From Streptomyces silaceus (GTDB lineage: Bacteria; Actinomycetota; Actinomycetes; Streptomycetales; Streptomycetaceae): 37,500 nt of DNA. This document shows positions 28,974 through 37,500 of the stretch, one piece after another. Below the pieces are notes generated by a model. It was not told where the DNA came from. It searched no databases and was given only the letters and a program-made list of their open reading frames with translations. Position 1 is the first letter of the stretch, and every line of letters begins with the position of its first letter. Location of the stretch: assembly GCF_001419745.1 (NCBI RefSeq), contig NZ_LIRJ01000287.1, positions 1 to 37,500 on the forward strand, read 5' to 3'. A program made the translations under genes and the position numbers.

Positions 28974-31337
28974 TCACCGCCGGTCCCGACCGTCCAACCC
29001 CCTCACCCGCACCGGGCGCCCCGGTGCGGGCCCGTCCTCGCCGTCCCGCTCGACGACCACGCGCCCCTCGCTCCACCGCGTCGTGTACCGCTCCAGCGCG
29101 GCCTCCTCCCACCCGTCCCCGGCGTCGGCGATCACGAGACCGCCCCCGGTACGCCCCTCACCGGGAGCCCACGCCTCCAGCTCGATGCCCCCGTCGTGTC
29201 CCCTGACGGGCAGCACGGCGCCCGCCCGCGCCAGCACCGGGACCCGCGACAGCGGAGCGTCCAGCAGGACCTTCCCGGCCCCCATGTACGCCTTCCCGGT
29301 CGCCGTGTCGTACCAGCGCCCCGGCGGCAGCCGCACCGACCGCCGCACCGCACCGCTCTCCAGGACCGGAGCCACCAACAAGGCGTCCCCGAGCAGGAAC
29401 GCATCCTCACAGTCCCGCAGCGCACGGTCCTCCGGACTGCCCCACCACAAAGGACGCACATACGGAGCGCCCGTACGCCGCGCGAGATGCGCGAGCGTCA
29501 CGAAGTACGGCAGCAGCCGCCTGCGCTCCAAGAGCGCCCCGCGCGCGTGCTCCAGCACCTCGTCACCGAACTCCCAGGGCTCGCGCCGCCCCGCGTCGAT
29601 CGCCGCATGCGTACGGAACAGCGGCAGATACGAGCCCAGTTGGAACCACCGCAGATACAGCTCCGGAGACGGACTGCCGTCGAACCCGCCCACATCGGGC
29701 CCCGAGTACGGCACCCCGCACAGCCCGAGGCCGAGCACCAGCGACAGAGACGCCCGCAACCCCGGCCAGCCCGTGGACACATCGCCGGACCACGTCCCTC
29801 CGTAGCGCTGCATTCCCGCCCACCCGGAACGCGAGAACAAGAAAGGCCGCTCCTCGGGGTGCAGCTCACGCAGCCCCTCGTATCCGGCACGGGCCATCCC
29901 CAGGCCGTACACGTTGTGCGCCTCCCGGTGGTCCCCACCGCGCCCCTCCAGGGAGTGCCGCGCCGAACGCGGCAGCGTCGCCTCCCCGAACGTCGCGAAC
30001 GACACCGGCTCGTTCATGTCGTGCCAGAACCCCGCGAACCCCTGGTCGAGCCGCTCCTCGTACAGCCGGCCCCACCACTCCCGCGCGCGTGGGTCGGTGA
30101 AATCCGGATACACCGCCTCACCGGGCCACACGACACCGCGCACCGCCCGCCCCGCCGAGTCCCGCACGAACGCGTCGGCCCGCGCCCCGCCGTCGTACAC
30201 CTCGACGCCGGGAGCGGCCTTCACCGCCGGATCGACGATCGACACCAGCCGGATCCCGTCCCTGCGCAACTCGTCCGCGAACTGCGGCAGCTTGGGGAAG
30301 CGCTCCTTGTCGACGGTGAACACCTGATGCGCCTCATAGTGATCGATGTCCAGATGCACGGCGTCCAGGGGCAGCCCGCGCTCCTGATAGCCCGCGACGA
30401 TCCGCCGCACCTCCTGCTCGCTGCCGAAGCCCCACCGCGCGTGATGGTGGCCCAGCGCCCACGACGGCGGCAGCGCCGGCGGGCCCGTCAGCGACGCCCA
30501 GGTGTGCAGCACGCGCGCGGGAGTACCCACCATCGCCCAGCACCGCAGCGGACCGCCGTCCATCCGCACCTCGCACGAACCCGGCCGGTCGTGCCCGGAC
30601 CCCGCACCCTCCTCGCCCTCGTGCACCCGGACCGAGCCCTCCCACGAGTTGTCGTGGAAGACCAGGTGCGCGCCCACGTCGGCCACCACCATCTGCACCG
30701 GCATCGTGATGTACAGCGGATCGTCCCCCGGCCCGAAGGACCCACCCGGATCGGTGTTCCACAGCCGGTACGTCCCGTCCCGCAGCCGCGGCCCGCGCGA
30801 CCGCCCGCCGAGACCGAAGAACCGCGCGTCCGCCGCCACCTCCGACCGCTGCACCCACCGCGCCCCGCCGCCCTCGACCGGCTCCCACCAACGCGGCGGC
30901 AGATCCCGGCGCAGCATCACACCGCCGGGCGTACGCAACTCGACGGCCCCGTACCGCGACACGACGACCGTCGCGCGCTCCGACACCACCCGCCAGCCGC
31001 CCTCCTTGTCGGGCTCCAGGACGGCCCGCGGATCCGGCTCGGGACTCCCGCACGACAACGCGTACGACGGCTCCGGCAACGCACCGTCCCAGCCCCAGAA
31101 CACCGCTCCGCCGGCCGTCACCCGCACCCGCAGCTCCGACCGGGCGAACCGCACCACACCACCACCGGGCTCCGGCTCCACCCCCGTCACCGCACCGGGC
31201 ACCCGCGCGCGCTCGGCCCCCCGAGGGGCCAGCCCCGTCGCGTCGGCCCGCCACCTGCGCCACGAGGAGCGCACTGTGCGCAACCCCTGCGCCGAGCCGA
31301 CCGCCTTCACCGAACGCACCAGGTCACGACCGTTCAT
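28974..31337 (-). CDS. Glycoside hydrolase family 31 alpha-glucosidase-like enzyme
   Basis: A 787-residue cytoplasmic GH31 protein; no signal peptide is visible. The N-terminal part is a beta-sandwich (VFWGWDGALPEPSYALSCGS). The catalytic barrel starts near ALGHHHARWGFGSEQEVRRI, includes AVHLDIDHYEAHQVFTVDKE, and carries the nucleophile Asp440 in GFWHDMNEPVSF. The acid/base region is TWSGDVSTGWPGL. C-terminal beta domains follow (GDALLVAPVLESG, GRWYDTATG). GH31 enzymes hydrolyse or transfer alpha-linked glucose or xylose. The start at 31337 (MNGRDL) has AGGGTGAG upstream; an ATG at 31370 would add 11 residues. The substrate is undetermined. Confidence 0.92.
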   Translation of the reverse strand: MNGRDLVRSVKAVGSAQGLRTVRSSWRRWRADATGLAPRGAERARVPGAVTGVEPEPGGGVVRFARSELRVRVTAGGAVFWGWDGALPEPSYALSCGSPEPDPRAVLEPDKEGGWRVVSERATVVVSRYGAVELRTPGGVMLRRDLPPRWWEPVEGGGARWVQRSEVAADARFFGLGGRSRGPRLRDGTYRLWNTDPGGSFGPGDDPLYITMPVQMVVADVGAHLVFHDNSWEGSVRVHEGEEGAGSGHDRPGSCEVRMDGGPLRCWAMVGTPARVLHTWASLTGPPALPPSWALGHHHARWGFGSEQEVRRIVAGYQERGLPLDAVHLDIDHYEAHQVFTVDKERFPKLPQFADELRRDGIRLVSIVDPAVKAAPGVEVYDGGARADAFVRDSAGRAVRGVVWPGEAVYPDFTDPRAREWWGRLYEERLDQGFAGFWHDMNEPVSFATFGEATLPRSARHSLEGRGGDHREAHNVYGLGMARAGYEGLRELHPEERPFLFSRSGWAGMQRYGGTWSGDVSTGWPGLRASLSLVLGLGLCGVPYSGPDVGGFDGSPSPELYLRWFQLGSYLPLFRTHAAIDAGRREPWEFGDEVLEHARGALLERRRLLPYFVTLAHLARRTGAPYVRPLWWGSPEDRALRDCEDAFLLGDALLVAPVLESGAVRRSVRLPPGRWYDTATGKAYMGAGKVLLDAPLSRVPVLARAGAVLPVRGHDGGIELEAWAPGEGRTGGGLVIADAGDGWEEAALERYTTRWSEGRVVVERDGEDGPAPGRPVRVRGLDGRDRR

Positions 31338-31552
31338 GCTGCTCACCCTGCCATCGAAGAAGCCGCACATGTGCTGCGTTCAACTGCCGTTCACCTGGGG
31401 CTACGGCACATGCCCACAGGGCCGAGTGTGTGGGGCACACCCTGGTGCGGAAGTCGATCACGTGGCATCGTCCCCTTCATCCGTGTTCACGCGCACACCC
31501 AGCCCGTGCGCACTCCACACGCATACGACGCGTACAGTCCGGGAGCCGCCCC
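31338..31552. promoter_or_regulatory. Divergent promoter region of GH31 and acetoacetyl-CoA synthetase genes
   Basis: About 215 bp, relatively A/C-rich, with no supportable gene. Toward acetoacetyl-CoA synthetase, a -10-like TACAGT lies at 31533-31538 and GGGAG at 31541-31545, 7 bp before the ATG. No clear operator was recognised. Confidence 0.35.
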
Positions 31553-33538
31553 ATGACGTCCTCAGCGAACCCTGCGCCGCTCTGGCAGCCGAGCCCGGAG
31601 AGGATCGCGGACGCGCAGGTCACGCGGTTCCAGGCCTGGGCGGCCGAGCACTACGGAGCGCCGGCCGACGGCGGCTACGAAGCGCTGCACCGCTGGTCGG
31701 TCGCCGAGCTCGACACGTTCTGGAAGGCCGTCACCGACTGGTTCGACGTCCGCTTCACCACCCCCTACGCGCGCGTGCTGGGCGACCGCGCCATGCCGGG
31801 CGCCGCATGGTTCCCCGGAGCGACCCTCAACTACGCCGAGCACGCGCTGCGCGCCGCCGAGGACCCCACGCGCGCGGACACCCCCGCGCTCCTCCACGTC
31901 GACGAGAGCCACGACCCCCAGCCCGTCACCTGGGCCGAACTCCGCCGCCAGGTGGGCTCCCTGGCCGCGGAACTGCGCACGCTCGGCGTACGCCCCGGAG
32001 ACCGCGTCAGCGGCTACCTCCCGAACATCCCGCAGGCCGTCGTCGCGCTCCTGGCCACCGCCGCCGTCGGCGCCGTCTGGACCTCCTGCGCCCCCGACTT
32101 CGGCGCCCGCAGCGTCCTGGACCGCTTCCAGCAGGTCGAGCCGGTCGTCCTGTTCACCGTCGACGGCTACCGCTACGGCGGAAAGGAACACGACCGCCGC
32201 GACACCGTCGCCGAACTCCGCTCCGAACTGCCGAGCCTGCGCGCGGTCGTCCACATCCCGCTCCTCGGAACCGAGGCCCCCGAAGGCGCCCTGGAATGGT
32301 CCGCCCTCACGGCGGCGGACGTGGCACCCACCTACGAGGCCGTGCCCTTCGACCACCCCCTGTGGGTGCTGTACTCCTCCGGCACTACCGGCCTGCCCAA
32401 GGCGATCGTCCAGTCCCAGGGCGGCATCCTCGTCGAACACCTCAAGCAGCTCGGCCTGCACTGCGACCTCGGCCCCGACGACCGCTTCTTCTGGTACACG
32501 TCGACCGGCTGGATGATGTGGAACTTCCTCGTCTCCGGCCTTCTGACGGGCACCACGATCGTCCTCTACGACGGCAGCCCCGGCTACCCCGACACCGGCG
32601 CCCAGTGGCGTATCGCCGAACGCACCGGAGCCACCCTCTTCGGCACCTCGGCCGCGTACGTCATGGCCTGCCGCAAGGCCGACGTCCACCCCGCCCGCGA
32701 CTTCGACCTCTCCCGCGTCACCTGCGTCGCCACGACCGGCTCCCCGCTGCCCCCCGACGGCTTCCGCTGGCTGCACGACGAGTTCGCCGACACCCCCGGC
32801 GGCCTCTGGACGGCCTCGGTGAGCGGCGGCACGGACGTCTGCTCCTGCTTCGCGGGAGCCGTCCCCACCCTCCCCGTGCACATCGGTGAACTCCAGGCCC
32901 CCTGCCTGGGCACCGACCTCCAGGCCTGGGACCCCCAGGGCAAGCCGCTGACCGACGAGGTCGGCGAACTGGTCGTCACCAACCCCATGCCGTCCATGCC
33001 CATCCACTTCTGGAACGACCCGGACGGCACCCGCTACCACGACAGCTACTTCGACACCTACCCCGGCGTCTGGCGGCACGGCGACTGGATCACGCTCACC
33101 TCGCGCGGCTCGGTCGTCATCCACGGCCGCTCCGACTCCACGCTCAACCGCCAGGGCGTCAGGATGGGCTCGGCCGACATCTACGAAGCCGTCGAGCGCC
33201 TCCCCGAGATCCGCGAATCCCTCGTCATCGGCGTCGAACAGCCCGACGGCGGCTACTGGATGCCGCTCTTCGTCCACCTCGCCGAGGGCGCCACCCTCGA
33301 CGACGGCCTGCGCGACCGCATCAAGCGGACGATCCGCGAACAGCTCTCGCCCCGCCACGTCCCCGACGAGGTCATCGAGGTCGCCGGCATCCCGCACACC
33401 CTCACCGGCAAGCGCATCGAGGTCCCCGTCAAGCGCCTCCTCCAGGGCACCCCCATGGACAAGGCGGTCAATCTGGGCTCGGTCGACAACCTCGACCTCC
33501 TCGGGTTCTACGAGGACCTGGCCCGCAAGCGCGCCTGA
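31553..33538 (+). CDS. Acetoacetyl-CoA synthetase
   Basis: A 661-residue acyl-CoA synthetase (ANL superfamily) close in length and sequence to acetoacetate-CoA ligases. The AMP-binding loop is YSSGTTGLPKAIVQSQGG near residue 274. STGWMMWNFLVSGLL and the TSVSGGTDVCSCF-like segment (SVSGGTDVCSCFAGAVP) fit the family. The C-terminal lysine motif is HTLTGKRIEVPVKRLL. It activates acetoacetate with ATP and CoA, feeding ketone-body or butyrate-type metabolism and possibly polyhydroxyalkanoate or polyketide precursors. The ATG follows GGGAG by 7 bp. Confidence 0.92.
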   Translation: MTSSANPAPLWQPSPERIADAQVTRFQAWAAEHYGAPADGGYEALHRWSVAELDTFWKAVTDWFDVRFTTPYARVLGDRAMPGAAWFPGATLNYAEHALRAAEDPTRADTPALLHVDESHDPQPVTWAELRRQVGSLAAELRTLGVRPGDRVSGYLPNIPQAVVALLATAAVGAVWTSCAPDFGARSVLDRFQQVEPVVLFTVDGYRYGGKEHDRRDTVAELRSELPSLRAVVHIPLLGTEAPEGALEWSALTAADVAPTYEAVPFDHPLWVLYSSGTTGLPKAIVQSQGGILVEHLKQLGLHCDLGPDDRFFWYTSTGWMMWNFLVSGLLTGTTIVLYDGSPGYPDTGAQWRIAERTGATLFGTSAAYVMACRKADVHPARDFDLSRVTCVATTGSPLPPDGFRWLHDEFADTPGGLWTASVSGGTDVCSCFAGAVPTLPVHIGELQAPCLGTDLQAWDPQGKPLTDEVGELVVTNPMPSMPIHFWNDPDGTRYHDSYFDTYPGVWRHGDWITLTSRGSVVIHGRSDSTLNRQGVRMGSADIYEAVERLPEIRESLVIGVEQPDGGYWMPLFVHLAEGATLDDGLRDRIKRTIREQLSPRHVPDEVIEVAGIPHTLTGKRIEVPVKRLLQGTPMDKAVNLGSVDNLDLLGFYEDLARKRA

Positions 33539-33626
33539 TCCGCAGGCGTTCCCCCAGCTCAGCGGCCGTTGTCAGTGCTCGCAGTTACTGTGAGTGAGCA
33601 TTGATGGACCGCACGCAGGGGGAATC

Positions 33627-34520
33627 ATGGCGCACAGCAGCAACGACACGATGCGACGCGCACTGCGCCGCGAAGTCGCCGGGACCATCGGCCTGTTGGC
33701 CGACGAGGAGGACTTCGCGGCGATGCGCCGCTACCGCACCTTCACCTTCGACGACCACGCGACCTATCTCCAGCAGGTCGAGGCCCTGCTCAGAACACTC
33801 GCCTCCCAAGGCGGACACACCACCGTCGCGCTCTTCGACCCCGAGGAGTTCGCCGAGTACTGCGCCGAGACCGGCCTGGAACCGGACACCCCCGACAGCC
33901 GCACACGCTTCACCTCCCTACTCGCCTCGGACGGCCCCACCGTCCCGTACGAGGGCCAGCCCCTCACCGACCTCGTCCCCGACCTCGTCGACGAGGCGGT
34001 CCGCCGGGCCACCTGGGAGTACGCGACGGTGGTGCTCGCCCGCGCCGGCACCTGCGCGACCTGCGGCGAGGACATCGGACGCGCCGCGTTCGCCCGCGCC
34101 TCCGAACTGATCACCCGCGCCCTCGACACCTCCGGCCCCGGCACCCGGCACCTGGTGTGCAGCGTGCCCTCCGACGCCGACACCCTCCTCGCCGCCCTGC
34201 ACGTCGAGGTCGACGGCGACGGCCGCGCCCGACTCGACGAGAGCGAAGCCCTGGAGTTCACCACCGTGCTCGCGGTCGGCATCGCCACCCACCGCGCGGC
34301 CGGCATGGTCCTGCGCTCCAGCGCCACCGGCACCCGTGACCGTGTCCACGGCTGGCGCATGAGCGGCGGACGGCTCCGCCCCCTCACCGCCGCGGAGGTC
34401 TTCGACGCGTACTGCACGGACGCCGTCTCAGGAGAACTGGTCGCCCCCGAATCAGGCGTCGACTACTGCGCGGCCCCCGACCTCGAACCCGACGAGCCCC
34501 AGGGAGGCCACACGCACTGA
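33627..34520 (+). CDS. Conserved protein of unknown function, 297 aa
   Basis: I do not recognise the family. No membrane segment or signal is present. Segments include MRRYRTFTFDDHATYLQQVE, a single CATCGED motif (Cys-x2-Cys) near residue 150, and two further cysteines near the C-terminus (DAYCTD and DYCAAPD). The last 30 residues are acidic and end in GGHTH. The ATG at 33627 is chosen because GCAGGGGGA lies just upstream. It is flanked by acetoacetyl-CoA synthetase upstream on the same strand and a strong terminator downstream. It could be a Streptomyces-specific regulator or metal-binding protein, but nothing shows this. Confidence 0.7.
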   Translation: MAHSSNDTMRRALRREVAGTIGLLADEEDFAAMRRYRTFTFDDHATYLQQVEALLRTLASQGGHTTVALFDPEEFAEYCAETGLEPDTPDSRTRFTSLLASDGPTVPYEGQPLTDLVPDLVDEAVRRATWEYATVVLARAGTCATCGEDIGRAAFARASELITRALDTSGPGTRHLVCSVPSDADTLLAALHVEVDGDGRARLDESEALEFTTVLAVGIATHRAAGMVLRSSATGTRDRVHGWRMSGGRLRPLTAAEVFDAYCTDAVSGELVAPESGVDYCAAPDLEPDEPQGGHTH

Positions 34521-34523
34521 ACG

Positions 34524-34564
34524 CCCGAGGGGCGTCCCACCGCATCGGTGGGACGCCCCTCGGG
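34524..34564. terminator. Bidirectional 19-bp hairpin between unknown gene and ptsI
   Basis: A perfect 19-bp inverted repeat (34524-34542 with 34546-34564) with a 3-base CAT loop. It lies 3 bp after the stop of the rightward unknown gene and 18 bp after the stop of leftward ptsI. It is the strongest hairpin in the window and very likely terminates both. Confidence 0.85.
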
Positions 34565-34582
34565 GACAACGAACCCGTACGG

Positions 34583-36253
34583 CTACTCGCCGGACAGCAC
34601 CGCCTGAGCGGCCTTGCGGGCCTCCTCGGCCGTGTCCGCGGCACGCGCCGCGGAAGCGGCACGCTCGCACTGCGCCAGCGTGTACTTGCCGAGCGTCGCA
34701 CGCACGTAAGGAATGGACGCCGCACCCATCGAGAGCGAGGTGACACCCAGACCGGTCAGCACACAGGCCAGCAGCGGATCCGACGCGGCCTCACCGCACA
34801 CGCCACAGCTCTTGCCCTCGGCCTTCGCCGCCTCGGCGGACAGCGCGACCAGGTCGAGCAGCGCGGGCTGCCACGGGTCCTGCAGCCGGGAGACGGCGCC
34901 CACCTGACGGTCGGCGGCGAACGCGTACTGCGCCAGGTCATTGGTGCCCAGCGACAGGAACTCGACCTCCTGGAGGATCGAGCGCGCCCGCAGCGCGGCC
35001 GACGGGATCTCGACCATCGCGCCGAACTTCGCCTGCAGTCCGGCCTCACGGCACGCGTCCGCGAACGCCTTGGCGTCGGTGCGGTCCGCGACCATCGGAG
35101 CCATGACCTCGAGGTAGACGGGCAGACCCTCGGCGGCCTTGGCCAGCGCGGTCAGCTGCGTCCGCAGCACCTCCGGGTGGTCGAGCAGCGACCGCAGACC
35201 ACGCACGCCCAGCGCCGGGTTCGGCTCGTCGGCGGGCGTCAGGAAGTCCAGCGGCTTGTCGGCACCAGCATCCAGCACACGCACGACGACACGGCCCTCG
35301 GGGAAGGCCTCGAGCACCTTGCGGTACGCCTCGACCTGCTTCTCCTCGGACGGTGCCTTCGTGCTGTCGTCCAGGAAGAGGAACTCGGTGCGGAACAGAC
35401 CGACACCCTCGGCACCCGCCTCGACGGCCGCCGGCACATCGGCGGGGCCGCCGACGTTGGCGAGCAGCGGCACCTTGTGGCCGTCGGACGTGGCGCCCGG
35501 ACCGGTCGACGCGGCGAGCGCGGCCTTGCGCTCGGCGGCGGCGGCCTCGAGCTGCTCCCGCTTCTCCGTGCTCGGGTCCACGAAGATCTCACCGGTGCTG
35601 CCGTCGACGGCGACGACCGTGCCCTCGGCGAGCTCACCGGCACCCGGCAGCGCGACGACGGCCGGCACCCCGAGCGCACGCGCGAGAATCGCGCTGTGGC
35701 TGGTGGGCCCGCCCTCTTCGGTGACGAAGCCGAGCACCAGAGCCGGGTCGAGCAGCGCGGTGTCCGCGGGCGCGAGGTCACGCGCGATCAGTACGTACGG
35801 CTGGTCGCTGTCCGGCACACCCGGCATCGGAACGCCCAGCAGCCGCGCGACGATACGGTTCCGCACGTCGTCGAGGTCCGCCACACGACCGGCCATGTAC
35901 TCACCGGCACCGGCCAGCAGTTCGCGGTAGTGGGAGAACGCGTCATAGACGGCGCGCTCGGCCGTGCTGCCGACCGTGACACGACGGTCGACGTCGGACA
36001 TGAGCTCCGGGTCCTGGGCGATCATGGCCTGCGCCTCGAGCACCGCCTGGGCCTCGCCACCGGCCAGATTGCCGCGCGCAATCAGGTCGGCCGCCACAGC
36101 TTCCACGGCCTGGCGAGCGCGCCCCTGTTCGCGCTCGGCCTCCTCCGCGGGAATCTGCTTGGCCGGCGGCTCGAGCACCGCCGTCCCCATGTGCCGAACC
36201 TCGCCGATCGCCACACCGTGGCTCACGCCGACGCCTCGCAGCGTTGTCTCCAT
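34583..36253 (-). CDS. ptsI: PTS enzyme I (phosphoenolpyruvate-protein phosphotransferase)
   Basis: A 556-residue enzyme I that takes phosphate from PEP and passes it to HPr at the start of the sugar phosphotransferase cascade. The phosphorylated histidine is His186 in EEGGPTSHSAILARALGVPA. The PEP-binding domain has GLFRTEFLFLD, NPALGVRGLRSLLDHPEVLR and SLGTNDLAQYAFAADRQ. The C-terminal catalytic Cys is in SCGVCGEAASDP. ATG at 36253 (METTLRGVGVSHGVAIG) matches the usual N-terminus; the open frame to 36430 is not used. It follows crr by 77 bp on the same strand. HPr (ptsH) is not in the window. Confidence 0.96.
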   Translation of the reverse strand: METTLRGVGVSHGVAIGEVRHMGTAVLEPPAKQIPAEEAEREQGRARQAVEAVAADLIARGNLAGGEAQAVLEAQAMIAQDPELMSDVDRRVTVGSTAERAVYDAFSHYRELLAGAGEYMAGRVADLDDVRNRIVARLLGVPMPGVPDSDQPYVLIARDLAPADTALLDPALVLGFVTEEGGPTSHSAILARALGVPAVVALPGAGELAEGTVVAVDGSTGEIFVDPSTEKREQLEAAAAERKAALAASTGPGATSDGHKVPLLANVGGPADVPAAVEAGAEGVGLFRTEFLFLDDSTKAPSEEKQVEAYRKVLEAFPEGRVVVRVLDAGADKPLDFLTPADEPNPALGVRGLRSLLDHPEVLRTQLTALAKAAEGLPVYLEVMAPMVADRTDAKAFADACREAGLQAKFGAMVEIPSAALRARSILQEVEFLSLGTNDLAQYAFAADRQVGAVSRLQDPWQPALLDLVALSAEAAKAEGKSCGVCGEAASDPLLACVLTGLGVTSLSMGAASIPYVRATLGKYTLAQCERAASAARAADTAEEARKAAQAVLSGE

Positions 36254-36330
36254 TTCACCCGTCTCCGATAGTGCGACGGGCCCAGCCGCCGCGGTGGTTG
36301 TCCTGCCTGCCGTCAGCGACGGCGATGACG

Positions 36331-36780
36331 TCACTGCCAGCTGAACAGTGCGTCGCCGGCCTTCACGTCGCCGGCCTCGACGAGGTCGGAGAGGGACTCG
36401 GCGGTCGCCTCGAGCGCCACGATGGGGCACACCGGGGACTTGCCGGCGGCCTCGACGGCGGCCGGGTTCCAGCGCACGACGGCCTGCCCGCGCTGTACGG
36501 TGTCGCCCTTGTTGACGAGCAGCTCGAAGCCCTCGCCGTTGAGCTGAACGGTGTCGATGCCGAGGTGCGTCAGCACGCCGTGACCCTGGTCGTCGACCAC
36601 CACGAAGGCGTGGGGGTGCAGAGAGACGACGATGCCGTCCACGGGAGAGACGGCCTCGGAGGCCTCGCGCACGGGATCGATGGCCGTGCCAGGCCCGACC
36701 ATCGCGCCGGAGAACACGGGATCGGGTACAGCAGAGAGCCCAATGGCGCGTCCTGCGAGCGGGGACGAAACGCTGGTCAT
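36331..36780 (-). CDS. crr: PTS enzyme IIA, glucose family (IIACrr)
   Basis: A 149-residue IIA-Glc-type protein, first gene of the crr-ptsI pair. The two active-site histidines are His57 in SLHPHAFVVVDD and His72 in GVLTHLGIDTVQL, the latter being the phosphorylated one by comparison with E. coli. VNKGDTVQRGQ and the C-terminal AGDVKAGDALFSW fit the family. The N-terminus MTSVSSPLAGRAIGLSAVPD is the usual start of the beta-barrel. GGGAGG lies 6 bp before the ATG. In Streptomyces this protein serves N-acetylglucosamine and related PTS transporters. It is transcribed away from the rRNA operon. Confidence 0.95.
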   Translation of the reverse strand: MTSVSSPLAGRAIGLSAVPDPVFSGAMVGPGTAIDPVREASEAVSPVDGIVVSLHPHAFVVVDDQGHGVLTHLGIDTVQLNGEGFELLVNKGDTVQRGQAVVRWNPAAVEAAGKSPVCPIVALEATAESLSDLVEAGDVKAGDALFSWQ

Positions 36781-36925
36781 GGCAAGCCTCCCAGGGGGTG
36801 GAGATTCAGGGGCGCCGTCACTACCTGTCCTGGACGGCGCACTGTTCAGAAGGGTAAGTCATAAGAAGTCCCGGTTCCGCATGAGAGGTCCCGGTTGGCG
36901 GACGTAGAGACAGTGCACAAACGAT

Positions 36926-36954
36926 TTGCGCCCGGCCGGGACCCGATGTAGAGT
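36926..36954 (+). promoter_or_regulatory. Candidate rRNA promoter (distal)
   Basis: TTGCGC (36926-36931), a 17-bp spacer and TAGAGT (36949-36954) give a good match to the Streptomyces vegetative consensus. It points toward the 16S gene about 500 bp downstream. Confidence 0.55.
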
Positions 36955-37064
36955 CGGTCTTCCGCTTGAGGCCGTGGGACGCGGTACAGCGTCCGGTCTT
37001 CGGCGGCATCCTTCAGATCAGATCCTATCTCTGGGTCCGGTTCCGCATGTCTGCGGTGACTGTG

Positions 37065-37182
37065 GTCAGAGAGTCGAATGAGACCTGATAAAGTCGGAGC
37101 AGCCGAAAGGCAAAGGCCCTCCAACGGCCACCGGAAATGAAATCCGAACCGGGAACGGAACGGAAAACGGATCTGGTAAGGT
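37065..37182 (+). promoter_or_regulatory. Candidate rRNA promoters (proximal pair)
   Basis: A second set has TAAAGT at 37089-37094 with GTCAGA (37065-37070) 18 bp upstream. A third -10-like TAAGGT lies at 37177-37182 without a clear -35. Streptomyces rRNA operons usually have several tandem promoters, and this stretch fits that plan. Exact start points are not shown by sequence. Confidence 0.4.
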
Positions 37183-37240
37183 TGGAAACACGAAATACCG
37201 AAGGGAAGCGCCCGGAGGAAAGCCCGAGAGGGTGAGTACA

Positions 37241-37455
37241 AAGGAAGCGTCCGTTCCTTGAGAACTCAACAGCGTGCCAAAAGTCAACGCCAGATATGTT
37301 GATACCCCGACTCACTTCGGTGAGTTGAGGTTCCTTTGAAAAAGTCCTGTACGGCATGACCGTGCAGGCAGCACAGCGAGGACGCTGTGAACCGGGAGAT
37401 TATTCCTCTCCTTGGTTCCGCTCTCGTGTGTGTCGTCCCGATTACGGGAAAACAT
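37241..37455 (+). ncRNA. rRNA leader with processing signals
   Basis: The precursor leader before 16S. It contains AAGGAA/TTCCTT (37241-37246 with 37254-37259), the TTGAGAACTCAA palindrome, and the AACAGCGTGCCAAAAGTCAA segment that I recall as typical of actinobacterial rRNA leaders. It also has a hairpin ACTCAC-TTCG-GTGAGT (37310-37325) with a UUCG tetraloop. These are likely antitermination and RNase III processing elements. Confidence 0.6.
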
Positions 37456-37500
37456 TCACGGAGAGTTTGATCCTGGCTCAGGACGAACGCTGGCGGCGTG
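37456..37500 (+). rRNA. rrs: 16S ribosomal RNA, 5' end only
   Basis: The last 45 bases match the conserved 5' end of bacterial 16S rRNA: AGAGTTTGATCCTGGCTCAG (the universal start region), then GACGAACGCTGGCGGCGTG. The TCACGG start fits Streptomyces. The gene runs off the right edge, so operon content beyond this point is not visible. Confidence 0.97.

Noticed and set aside
36781..36900. DasR (dre) operator expected upstream of crr
   Set aside because: I looked for the ACTGGTCTAGACCACT-like palindrome. Only a weak GTCC-T-GGAC at about 36829-36837 was found, with wrong centre and flanks.
36871..37049. 13-bp direct repeat CCGGTTCCGCATG at 36871 and 37037
   Set aside because: Only two copies 166 bp apart in an rRNA leader region, not near a recognisable element; chance or old promoter duplication cannot be separated.

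Overview
This is a high-GC chromosomal window that looks like Streptomyces or a very close actinomycete. The evidence is the strong G/C bias at third codon positions, a complete conservon (cvnA-B-C-D), a mycothiol-type formaldehyde dehydrogenase, GTG starts, ATGA/GTGA stop-start overlaps, a crr-ptsI pair, and at the right edge an rRNA leader followed by the first 45 bases of a 16S rRNA gene.

Left edge (1-3725): the 3' part of a very large coiled-coil SMC/Rad50-like ATPase whose start lies outside the window. Next (3766-12630) is a glycine betaine degradation regulon. A leftward operon carries a Rieske oxygenase alpha subunit (betaine to dimethylglycine), a monomeric sarcosine oxidase, a two-domain dimethylglycine oxidase and an S-(hydroxymethyl)mycothiol dehydrogenase. 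It is followed by an IclR-type regulator, also leftward. A divergent rightward pair encodes a Rieske ferredoxin and a ferredoxin reductase, which probably supply electrons to the oxygenase. Together the genes strip methyl groups from betaine down to glycine and oxidise the formaldehyde released. Two matching 44-bp elements, one before the operon and one in the iclR/ferredoxin gap, are probable IclR operators.

The middle (12724-14393) holds small conserved proteins: one of unknown function, a DUF2267 protein, a two-helix membrane protein and a possible tiny secreted peptide. From 14799 to 22998 runs a conservon: a sensor kinase-like protein, a roadblock protein, a DUF742 protein and a small GTPase-like protein. 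A 1229-residue 5-oxoprolinase/hydantoinase gene sits between cvnC and cvnD, overlaps cvnD by 20 bp, and contains an in-frame TTA leucine codon. This is the most unusual arrangement in the window.

The right half has glpF-glpK (glycerol uptake and phosphorylation), a thiolase-fold protein with a DUF35/OB-fold partner behind a perfect palindromic operator, an exported VanX-like dipeptidase divergent from a zinc-ribbon Nudix hydrolase, a GH31 alpha-glucosidase divergent from acetoacetyl-CoA synthetase, a conserved protein of unknown function, and crr-ptsI (general PTS components) transcribed away from the rRNA operon. Several strong hairpins without U-tracts lie at gene ends and probably act as terminators. 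No insertion sequence, phage gene, CRISPR array or tRNA was seen.
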